Of a stretch of DNA of 64,000 nt, positions 41,329 through 48,795 are shown piece by piece (the stretch's first letter is position 1; every line of letters begins with the position of its first letter). Location of the stretch: NCBI RefSeq assembly GCF_900142775.1, contig NZ_FRCC01000004.1:302992-366991 (forward strand). Reading direction: 5' to 3'. This DNA is from Flavobacterium flevense (lineage in GTDB: Bacteria > Bacteroidota > Bacteroidia > Flavobacteriales > Flavobacteriaceae). The notes beneath the pieces were generated by a model. The model was not told the origin of the DNA. It worked only from the letters and a program-made list of their open reading frames with translations, and searched no databases. The translations under genes were made by a program, and so were the position numbers.

Positions 41329-43329
41329 ATGAAAAACAAGTTTTTTGTAACAACTGTTCTGTTCTTTTTGATCGTTTTTAGTTCTAAAGCGCAGGACTTC
41401 CGATTGGGGAAAGTTTCTGTTGAAGAATTAAAAGAAAAAGTACATCCTAAAGATTCTTCGGCAGTTGCAGCTATACTGTTTAAAAAAGGGCGAACTTATT
41501 TTAGTTATGATATCAAAAAAGGTTTTTATGCTAATCATGAAATCCAAATCAGAATTAAAATTTATAAAAAAGAAGGTTTAGATTGGGCTAATTTTGAAAT
41601 ACCTTATTATGTGGGATACCAGAATATTAATGATGAAATGGTGCGTTTTTCTGATGGAGTCACCTATAATCTTGAAAATGGAGCTATTGTAAAAACTAAG
41701 TTAAATAGTGAAGGTACATTTAAAGATAATGTAAATGAAAATTGGAAGAAAGCCACCATAACGATGCCTAATGTAAAAACAGGTGCTGTCATAGAACTTA
41801 AATATACCGTTATATCTGAGAATCTGACTAAATTTCCTGCATTTCAAATTCAATATCCCATTCCATCAAATCATGTAGAATATTGTAGTGAAATCCCGGA
41901 ATATTTTATCTACAAACAATTGCTTACAGGCTATGTTAAAGTAGCATCAGATTCTAAGTTAGAGCACACTTCTCAAACGTATGATAATGAACACAGACAA
42001 ACATCGTCAATTAGCTATAAACAAATAAAATCTACATTTGTTGTGGATGATGTGCCTGCGTTGATCAAAGAAAATTATGTTGATAATATAAATAATTACA
42101 AATCCTCACTGCAATATGAGTTAGAAACAACAAGATTTCCTAATCAGCCCGTTAAAGATTATTCGCAAACATGGGATGGCGTTGCAAAAACTATTTATGC
42201 AGATAAGTCTTTTGGTAAAGAATTGCAAGACCGATTGTATCTCATAGAAGATTTAAAGAAGCTTATTAATAATCCGGCTCAGACTCTGTCCGACTTAGAT
42301 AAGATGAATCTTGTTTTTAAGTTCATTCAAAGCAAAATGAACTGGAATGGCGAGTATGGATATTATACCGATAAAGGAGTGAAACAAGCTTATCTGGACA
42401 GAACCGGAAATATTGCCGAAATCAATTTTAATTTAATGAATATGCTCAATTTGGCAGGTATTACAGCTAATCCTGTTCTGGTGAGTACTGTAGAACATGG
42501 AGTTCCTGTTTTTCCAAACAGAACTGTTTTTAATTATGTTGTTGCTGCGGTTGAAATTAATGGAGAAAAAATTTTGCTGGATGCAGCTAATAAGTATACT
42601 ACAAACAATATTTTACCCTTATATGCATTAAACTGGAACGGCAGACTTATCCGTCAGGATGAAACTTCTGAGGAAATTAAACTTATACCTGATAAACCAT
42701 CCAGAGAATATTATAATTTGCTGGTTTCTATTGCTGATGACGGAGGGATATCCGGAAAATATTTAGTGCAAAAAACAGATTATGAAGCACTTGTTTTCAG
42801 AGAAAATGAAGCAAATGTAAAAAATGATAATTATCTTGAGCAGAAAGAAAATGAGTTTAATGGCATTAGTATAACTGATTATAGTGTTGAAAATAAGAAT
42901 ACGGATTTATCAAAAGCTGTTGTTGAAAAATTTACTTTTGCAAGCAATAATCATTGTGAAATTATAGGAGGTAAAATGTATATTAATCCAATGTTGTTTT
43001 TTACAATGAATAAAAATCCTTTTGTTCAGGAAAAAAGAAAAATGCCGGTGTATTTTGGATATCCGCGACAAGAAAAATACAATTTGAATTTTAAAATTCC
43101 TGAAGGTTATCAGGTGGAGTCTATTCCTAAACAAGTTAAGTTGGCAACTGAAGATAAATCTTTACTTTTTTCAGTCAATAGTGTAGTAAATGGGGATAAC
43201 ATCCAGATAGTAGTTTCAAAAGAAATAAATATCGGAATTGCTGCTGCAGATCTTTATGAAGGACTAAAAGATTTCTATCAAAAAATGATTGAAATGCAAC
43301 ATGAAAAAATAGTGCTTAAAAAAATATAA
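41329..43329 (+). CDS. DUF3857 exported protein, transglutaminase triad degenerate (paralog 2)
   Basis: 666 residues, a tandem paralog of the preceding gene with the same signal peptide and first 47 residues. Blocks TGNIAEINFNLMNML, NPVLVSTVEHGVPVFPNRTV and FNYVVAAVE align with the previous gene and share its loss of the cysteine and histidine. The acidic position is kept (LLDAAN). Role unknown. It is separated from both neighbours by five bases, so it is co-transcribed with the other DUF3857 genes and perhaps with the MazG-like gene. Confidence 0.85.
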   Translation: MKNKFFVTTVLFFLIVFSSKAQDFRLGKVSVEELKEKVHPKDSSAVAAILFKKGRTYFSYDIKKGFYANHEIQIRIKIYKKEGLDWANFEIPYYVGYQNINDEMVRFSDGVTYNLENGAIVKTKLNSEGTFKDNVNENWKKATITMPNVKTGAVIELKYTVISENLTKFPAFQIQYPIPSNHVEYCSEIPEYFIYKQLLTGYVKVASDSKLEHTSQTYDNEHRQTSSISYKQIKSTFVVDDVPALIKENYVDNINNYKSSLQYELETTRFPNQPVKDYSQTWDGVAKTIYADKSFGKELQDRLYLIEDLKKLINNPAQTLSDLDKMNLVFKFIQSKMNWNGEYGYYTDKGVKQAYLDRTGNIAEINFNLMNMLNLAGITANPVLVSTVEHGVPVFPNRTVFNYVVAAVEINGEKILLDAANKYTTNNILPLYALNWNGRLIRQDETSEEIKLIPDKPSREYYNLLVSIADDGGISGKYLVQKTDYEALVFRENEANVKNDNYLEQKENEFNGISITDYSVENKNTDLSKAVVEKFTFASNNHCEIIGGKMYINPMLFFTMNKNPFVQEKRKMPVYFGYPRQEKYNLNFKIPEGYQVESIPKQVKLATEDKSLLFSVNSVVNGDNIQIVVSKEINIGIAAADLYEGLKDFYQKMIEMQHEKIVLKKI

Positions 43330-43334
43330 TAATA

Positions 43335-43661
43335 ATGAATATAAAAAACGCCCAATTAGACGTAGATACCTGGATAAAAGAACACGGTGTACGCTATTTT
43401 AATGAATTGACTAATATGGCTCAGCTTACCGAAGAAGTAGGTGAGGTTGCCCGGATTATTGCCCGCCGTTACGGAGAGCAATCAGAGAAAGAATCCGATA
43501 AGAATAAAGACTTAGGTGAAGAACTGGCCGATGTGGTTTTTGTAGTATTGTGTTTAGCTAACCAAACCGGAATTGATTTACAGGCTGCTTTTGATAAAAA
43601 AATGGATTTGAAGTCCGTTCGGGATAAAGACCGTCACAAAAACAACGAAAAATTGAAATAA
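43335..43661 (+). CDS. MazG-like nucleotide pyrophosphohydrolase
   Basis: 108 residues, all-alpha NTP-PPase superfamily. The metal-binding E-x-x-E...E-x-x-D pattern is visible: LTEEVGEVARIIARRYGE near residue 30 and GEELADVVFVVLCLAN near residue 62. Members hydrolyse nucleoside triphosphates to monophosphates, often non-canonical ones. It begins five bases after the third DUF3857 gene and precedes aroA by 120 bases. The substrate is not determined. Confidence 0.9.
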   Translation: MNIKNAQLDVDTWIKEHGVRYFNELTNMAQLTEEVGEVARIIARRYGEQSEKESDKNKDLGEELADVVFVVLCLANQTGIDLQAAFDKKMDLKSVRDKDRHKNNEKLK

Positions 43662-43781
43662 ATATCAGTTGCGAATTATGAATTGTGAGGGAGGAGTGCT
43701 AAATTGCGCCCTCAAATTATTCAAGTTAAATTTTTCTGTGCAATAGCTGATAATTTGCAGTTCATAACTAATATTTAAAAA

Positions 43782-45011
43782 ATGAATTTACTTCTACAAG
43801 CAACTAATAACAACCTAAGTGCTCAAATAGCAGTTACAGGATCTAAAAGCGAAACGAACAGATTATTATTATTGCAGGCTTTATTTCCTAGTATAACATT
43901 GTCAAACACTTCTAACTCAGATGATAGCGAAGTAATGCAAATGGCATTGAGCGGAAACGAAGAAGTAGTAGATATTCATCATGCCGGAACAGCAATGCGT
44001 TTTCTTACTGCTTATTTTGCTGTAAAAGAAGGACGCGAAGTGGTGTTAACAGGTTCCAGCCGTATGCAGGAACGTCCTGTGAAAATTCTGGTGGAAGCTT
44101 TACGTCAGTTAGGAGCTGATATTTCTTTCTTAAAAGAAGAAGGCTATCCGCCTATAAAAATTAAAGGACAAAAAATTACAAATAATAAAGTAACCATGGC
44201 TGCTAATGTAAGTAGTCAGTATATTTCGGCTTTATTGCTTGTTGCTCCTAAATTAGAAAACGGAATCGAATTGACATTAGAAGGAGAAATTACTTCTATC
44301 CCTTATATCAAAATGACGCTGGCTTTGTTGAATGATCTGGATATTCAAACCAGTTTTGAAGGCAATGTAATTAAAGTACATCCGCAACAAACAGTGGCAC
44401 CTAAGTTAATGACTGTAGAGTCTGACTGGAGTTCGGCTTCTTACTTTTTTAGTTTAGCAGCCTTGTCTGATAAAGCGAGTATTTCATTAAGCAGTTACAA
44501 ACAATCCAGTTTGCAGGGAGATTCCGCTTTAGTTTCTATTTATAAAGAAATGGGTGTCGAATCTCAGTTTAGTGATAATACCATTACTTTAACTAAAATT
44601 AAAAAATTTCAGCATCAGGATGTTACTTTTGATTTAAATCATACACCGGATATTGCACAAACCATTGTGGTTACCTGTCTTGGTTTAGGAATAGGTTGTC
44701 ATCTTACAGGGTTACACACGTTGAAAATTAAAGAAACAGACAGATTAGAAGCTTTGCGAATTGAATTAAGTAAATTAGGAGCTAATATTTCTGTTACGAA
44801 TGACAGCCTGACTCTTGTGGCTACTTCAGAAATTAATTCGAATATAAAAATAGGAACTTATAATGATCACCGTATGGCAATGGCTTTTGCTCCATTAGCA
44901 TTAAAAGTACCTATAATTATCGAAAATGCCGATGTAGTTTCTAAATCATATCCTGATTTTTGGGATGATATGGAAAAATTAGGCTATAAAGTTTCGGATT
45001 TAGTAGGGTAA
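43782..45011 (+). CDS. aroA: 3-phosphoshikimate 1-carboxyvinyltransferase (EPSP synthase)
   Basis: 409 residues, slightly shorter than E. coli AroA (427). It joins PEP to shikimate-3-phosphate in the pathway that feeds the phe/tyr operon upstream. TGSKSETNRLLLLQAL near residue 18 carries the substrate-binding lysine and arginine. HHAGTAMRFLTAYFAV near residue 67 is the glycine-rich PEP loop. LKIKETDRLEAL and GTYNDHRMAMAFAPLAL near the C-terminus are signatures. The N-terminal S-K-S-E-T-N-R is a Bacteroidetes-type variant of the usual S-K-S-x-S-x-R. Confidence 0.94.
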   Translation: MNLLLQATNNNLSAQIAVTGSKSETNRLLLLQALFPSITLSNTSNSDDSEVMQMALSGNEEVVDIHHAGTAMRFLTAYFAVKEGREVVLTGSSRMQERPVKILVEALRQLGADISFLKEEGYPPIKIKGQKITNNKVTMAANVSSQYISALLLVAPKLENGIELTLEGEITSIPYIKMTLALLNDLDIQTSFEGNVIKVHPQQTVAPKLMTVESDWSSASYFFSLAALSDKASISLSSYKQSSLQGDSALVSIYKEMGVESQFSDNTITLTKIKKFQHQDVTFDLNHTPDIAQTIVVTCLGLGIGCHLTGLHTLKIKETDRLEALRIELSKLGANISVTNDSLTLVATSEINSNIKIGTYNDHRMAMAFAPLALKVPIIIENADVVSKSYPDFWDDMEKLGYKVSDLVG

Positions 45012-45086
45012 GATTCTTGTCAGATGCCTAAAGTGTTGGTTATTTGAGGTTTTGTTGTTTTAATTTTAAATTAAACAGCAAAACAC

Positions 45087-45118
45087 TTGACAACGCCTAT
45101 CTCACAATCGTATATTTG
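45087..45118 (+). promoter_or_regulatory. Promoter of queA
   Basis: TTG (of TTGACA) at 45087-45089, a 21-base spacer, then TATATTTG at 45111-45118. Confidence 0.6.
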
Positions 45119-45183
45119 CAACCGATTATAATACTAAGAATCAAAACTTAGGTATTATAGCGTATAACTTATAACTTTTTAGA

Positions 45184-46233
45184 ATGAAATTATCACATTT
45201 TCAATTTGATTTACCTAAAGAACTTCTTGCTGAATTTCCAGCAGAGAACAGAGATGAAGCTCGTTTAATGGTTATTGATCGTAAAAAACAAACTATCGAA
45301 CACAAAATGTTCAAAGATGTTATCGATTATTTTGACGATGGAGATGTAATGATTTTGAATAATACCAAAGTTTTTCCTGCCCGTTTATACGGAAATAAAG
45401 AAAAAACCGGAGCAAGAATCGAAGTGTTTTTGTTGAGAGAATTAAATGCTGAGCAACGTCTTTGGGATGTTCTTGTAGATCCGGCTCGTAAAATCAGAAT
45501 CGGGAATAAATTGTATTTTGGTGATGACGATTCGTTAGTTGCTGAGGTGATTGATAATACCACTTCCCGTGGTAGAACATTGCGTTTTCTTTACGATGGT
45601 TCTTACGAAGAATTTAGAAATAAATTGACGGAACTTGGAGAAACTCCAATTCCTAAATACATCAATAGAGAAGTAACTCCGGAAGATGCGGAACGTTACC
45701 AGACTATTTATGCTAAAGAAGAAGGAGCTGTTGCAGCGCCAACTGCTGGATTGCATTTTTCTAAACACCTGTTAAAACGTTTGGAAATTAAAGGAGTAAA
45801 ATTTGCTGAGGTTACACTTCACGTAGGTTTAGGGACTTTTAATCCGGTTGAAGTAGAAGATTTGTCTAAACATAAAATGGATTCTGAGGAATTGAAAATT
45901 ACTCAGGAAGCCTGTGATATTGTGAATGAAGCTAAGGGAAAAAGAAAGCGTGTATGTGCTGTAGGAACTACATCAATGCGTGCTATCGAAAGTTCTGTTT
46001 CTTCACAAAATACCTTAAATCCTTTTGAAGGATGGACTAATAAATTCATCTTTCCTCCGCATGATTTTAGTGTAGCAACTTGTATGATTACCAATTTCCA
46101 TACACCAAAATCAACATTATTAATGATGATTTCAGCATTTTGCGGACATGATTTAATGAAAAAAGCTTATGAAGAAGCAATTAAAGAAAAATATAAATTC
46201 TATTCTTACGGTGATGCAATGTTAATCATCTAA
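45184..46233 (+). CDS. queA: S-adenosylmethionine:tRNA ribosyltransferase-isomerase
   Basis: 349 residues, normal length. QueA transfers the ribosyl group of SAM to 7-aminomethyl-7-deazaguanine at tRNA position 34, the penultimate step of queuosine synthesis. [20 protein letters not shown] at the N-terminus, [14 protein letters not shown] near residue 185, [20 protein letters not shown] and [18 protein letters not shown] are signatures. queE, an early step of the same pathway, lies at 60096. It is a single gene between its own promoter and a terminator. Confidence 0.96.
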   Translation: MKLSHFQFDLPKELLAEFPAENRDEARLMVIDRKKQTIEHKMFKDVIDYFDDGDVMILNNTKVFPARLYGNKEKTGARIEVFLLRELNAEQRLWDVLVDPARKIRIGNKLYFGDDDSLVAEVIDNTTSRGRTLRFLYDGSYEEFRNKLTELGETPIPKYINREVTPEDAERYQTIYAKEEGAVAAPTAGLHFSKHLLKRLEIKGVKFAEVTLHVGLGTFNPVEVEDLSKHKMDSEELKITQEACDIVNEAKGKRKRVCAVGTTSMRAIESSVSSQNTLNPFEGWTNKFIFPPHDFSVATCMITNFHTPKSTLLMMISAFCGHDLMKKAYEEAIKEKYKFYSYGDAMLII

Positions 46234-46256
46234 TCACAACAAAGGGTTAATTCACT

Positions 46257-46288
46257 AAAAAAACTCGTCAGTAATGGCGAGTTTTTTT
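46257..46288 (+). terminator. Intrinsic terminator of queA
   Basis: AAAACTCGTC pairs with GGCGAGTTTT around AGTAAT, followed by T residues. Confidence 0.75.
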
Positions 46289-46314
46289 ATTTTATGGCAT
46301 GACCTCTTTAAAAA

Positions 46315-46417
46315 AGCAACGTGCCTTATGTTTTTTAACGAGGTCGGGCTATCCGTTGCAATCTTTATGTTTTTAAAGAAAAAACATAAAGGATTTCCAC
46401 TACTATCCCTCATGCAA
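46315..46417 (-). ncRNA. Conserved structured intergenic element, copy C (divergent)
   Basis: On the minus strand: GAGGGATAGTAGTGGAAATCC, then hairpin CTTTATGTTTTTT...AAAAACATAAAG, then ATTGCAACGGATAGCCCGACC. Same order of parts as copies A and B: a GAT-G-AGYGG-ATCCT block, a variable long hairpin, AAAGAT and a GGATAGC-type block. The first block starts GAGGGAT instead of TAGCCCYGAT, so it may be a sub-type. The plus-strand 62-codon frame crossing it is not credible. Confidence 0.5.
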
Positions 46418-46430
46418 AAATGCAGAAAGA

Positions 46431-47165
46431 TCAATCTACCTGATACACTAATTTTACAGTAATAGTTGCTGTTTTGTTCTTAGATTGAGTATTAAATGAA
46501 CCGCCATACGAATAATCTTCTGATGAATTTTGTCCAATAATCTGAAAAACTCCCATATCTGATTTTTTTAAGTTTCCTAAATCAGCATCTGCATTTTCAG
46601 CAATGCTTTTAGCTCTTGTGCTGGCATCTTTTGTCGCTTCGGCAATCATTTTTATCTTTAATTCCGCCAGTTTGGTGTAATAATATTCAGGTGCATTCGA
46701 GTAAAATTCGATACCTGAATTAATTAATTCGCTGGATTGTCTCGATACATCTTCAATTTTGTTGACTTCTTTAGATTGAATAGTGACACTTTGAGTTAAG
46801 GTGAATCCGCTAAAAAGAGTTTGTCTTACCGTTCCGTTTTCATTATAAGTAGTCTCATAATCTTTATTGAAATTTACAGCCGAAAAAACAATTTCATTGG
46901 CTGCAACCCCTTTGCCGGATAAGTAACTTTTAATTTTTTCTCTGTCGGAATCTAATGAGGCATAAGCTTCTTTTAGTGTGGGACTTTTTCTGGAAAAAGA
47001 ACCGCTCCACACAATTAAATCCGAAACAAAATCAGTTTTCCCCAAACCGGTTACACTTATCGTATCCGTGTTTTTATTCCGATTCTGAAAAGCATTCGAA
47101 AATAAATAGGCTGATGTTACCATTGCAATAGCAATAATGATCACATTGATGTTGTTTTTAAGCAT
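46431..47165 (-). CDS. SIMPL domain (DUF541) exported protein
   Basis: 244 residues from ATG at 47165; the frame runs seven codons further, but TATATTTG at 47195-47188 on the minus strand suggests transcription begins nearer. One N-terminal membrane segment or signal anchor (VIIIAIAMVTSAYLFSNAF) then a SIMPL domain (ISVTGLGKTDFVSDLIVWSG, IKMIAEATKDASTRAKSIAE, with KTATITVKLVY at the end). SIMPL proteins form periplasmic oligomers and some bind immune or channel proteins. Function here is unknown. It is convergent with queA and divergent from kynU. Confidence 0.85.
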   Translation of the reverse strand: MLKNNINVIIIAIAMVTSAYLFSNAFQNRNKNTDTISVTGLGKTDFVSDLIVWSGSFSRKSPTLKEAYASLDSDREKIKSYLSGKGVAANEIVFSAVNFNKDYETTYNENGTVRQTLFSGFTLTQSVTIQSKEVNKIEDVSRQSSELINSGIEFYSNAPEYYYTKLAELKIKMIAEATKDASTRAKSIAENADADLGNLKKSDMGVFQIIGQNSSEDYSYGGSFNTQSKNKTATITVKLVYQVD

Positions 47166-47310
47166 AGCACAATAGTTTAGATTCAATCAAATATAAGAAA
47201 TTATGATTTTAAAGTGTACTATTTAACTGCAATTTTTCTTTTCGGGGAATTCTTTATGAGTTAGTTTTTTCTTTTTTAATTACTTTTACAAAACAAATGC
47301 AAACTACATT

Positions 47311-48588
47311 ATGATTTTCGAAAACACCAGAGCTTTTGCCCAACAATTGGATTCGCAGGATACTTTACATCACTATAGAAACGAATTTTATTTCCCTAAA
47401 GTAAATGATAAAGACGTCATTTATTTCACTGGAAATTCCTTAGGATTACAGCCCAAACGAACCAAAGCTTATATTGACGAAATCATGAATGACTGGGCAA
47501 ATCTTGCGGTTGAAGGTCATTTTTATGCCGAAAAACCCTGGTGGGATTATCAGGAACGTTTTGCAGAACCATTGAGTAAAATTGTAGGTGCAAAACCGCT
47601 TGAGATTACGGTAATGAATACGCTTACGGTAAACCTTCATTTATTGATGGTTTCTTTTTACCGACCCACAAAATCCAGATTCAAAATAATTTGCGAAGAA
47701 AAAGCCTTTCCTTCGGACCAATATATGTTTCAAAGCCAAGTCGATTTTCATGGTCTAAAACCCGAAGAAGTAATCGTTGAAGTAAAACGCCGTGAAGGCG
47801 AACATAATATTCGAACAGAAGATGTTATTGCCAAAATTAACGAAGTAGGAGATGAATTAGCATTAGTTTTAATTGGCGGTGTAAATTATTACACCGGACA
47901 GGTTTTTGACATGAAGACCATTACTGCTGCCGGACACAAAGTTGGTGCTTATGTAGGTTGGGATTTAGCGCATGCAGCAGGAAATGTTAAATTAGAATTG
48001 CACGATTGGAATGTAGATTTTGCTGCCTGGTGCAGCTATAAATATATGAACTCGGGACCTGGAAATGCTTCCGGTTGTTTTGTGCATGAAAAACATCATA
48101 ACAATCCGGAGTTACCTCGATTTGCCGGATGGTGGGGACACAACAAGGAACGCCGTTTTAAAATGGAACCAGATTTTGACCCGATTCAAGGTGCTGATGG
48201 CTGGCAAATTAGTAATTTACCGGTTTTATCTTTGGCTCCTTATCTGGCTTCGGTAGAAATGTTTGCCGAAATAGGAATGGATGCTTTGATAGGAAAGAGA
48301 GATAAAATCACCTCTTATTTAGAATTTATTTTGAACGAAATTGATAAGGAAGTCGATAGCAGTTTCGAAATTATTACTCCTTCAAATCCAGCTGAAAGAG
48401 CCAGTCAATTATCGGTTTTTCTTCATGGAGAAGGTCGTAGTTTATTCGATTATTTAATGAAAAACGGCGTAATTACCGATTGGCGAGAGCCTAATGTAAT
48501 TCGTCTGGCTCCGGTTCCTTTATACTGTTCTTTTGAAGATATGTACCATTTTGGACAAATATTAAAAAAAGGAATTTTAGAAAAATAA
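47311..48588 (+). CDS. kynU: Kynureninase
   Basis: 425 residues, the family length. The PLP enzyme cleaves (3-hydroxy)kynurenine to (3-hydroxy)anthranilate and alanine. FTGNSLGLQPKRTKAYIDE near residue 40, VGWDLAHAAGNVKLELHDW near residue 214, and the PLP lysine in WCSYKYMNSGPGNASG near residue 245 are diagnostic. kmo, which makes 3-hydroxykynurenine, lies 2.3 kb downstream with an unrelated-looking gene on the other strand between them. Tryptophan dioxygenase and later pathway genes are not in the window. Confidence 0.95.
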   Translation: MIFENTRAFAQQLDSQDTLHHYRNEFYFPKVNDKDVIYFTGNSLGLQPKRTKAYIDEIMNDWANLAVEGHFYAEKPWWDYQERFAEPLSKIVGAKPLEITVMNTLTVNLHLLMVSFYRPTKSRFKIICEEKAFPSDQYMFQSQVDFHGLKPEEVIVEVKRREGEHNIRTEDVIAKINEVGDELALVLIGGVNYYTGQVFDMKTITAAGHKVGAYVGWDLAHAAGNVKLELHDWNVDFAAWCSYKYMNSGPGNASGCFVHEKHHNNPELPRFAGWWGHNKERRFKMEPDFDPIQGADGWQISNLPVLSLAPYLASVEMFAEIGMDALIGKRDKITSYLEFILNEIDKEVDSSFEIITPSNPAERASQLSVFLHGEGRSLFDYLMKNGVITDWREPNVIRLAPVPLYCSFEDMYHFGQILKKGILEK

Positions 48589-48596
48589 ATAAAATT

Positions 48597-48788
48597 TAGC
48601 CACAAATTCACGAATGAATACGAATTTACTTTATTGGTCTAGAAATAGTTACCGTAAATTCGCAAATTATTTTTTATCAAGTTTTTAATTTGCGAATTTG
48701 CGGTTTTTGTATGTTTTAACCGTACAGATTTGTGTAATTGCTAAAGATATAAAAATTAATCTTTTATTCGTGAATTCGTGGCTATACC
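48597..48788. repeat. Nested long inverted repeat between kynU and the next gene
   Basis: Outer arms AGCCACAAATTCACGAAT (48599-48616) and ATTCGTGAATTCGTGGCT (48766-48783), inner arms CCGTAAATTCGCAAATT and AATTTGCGAATTTGCGG around a T/A-rich loop. It could end transcription from both convergent genes. The phrases TTCACGAAT and ATTCGTGAATTCGTGG recur widely in Bacteroidetes spacers. Confidence 0.7.
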
Positions 48789-48795
48789 TTTTAGG

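Noticed and set aside
43679..43747. 22-codon frame before aroA, checked as a possible leader peptide
   Set aside because: MNCEGGVLNCALKLFKLNFSVQ is not enriched in aromatic residues and no terminator/antiterminator pair was found before aroA.
46274..46462. 62-codon plus-strand frame after queA
   Set aside because: It starts inside the queA terminator and spans structured element copy C; better explained as RNA element.
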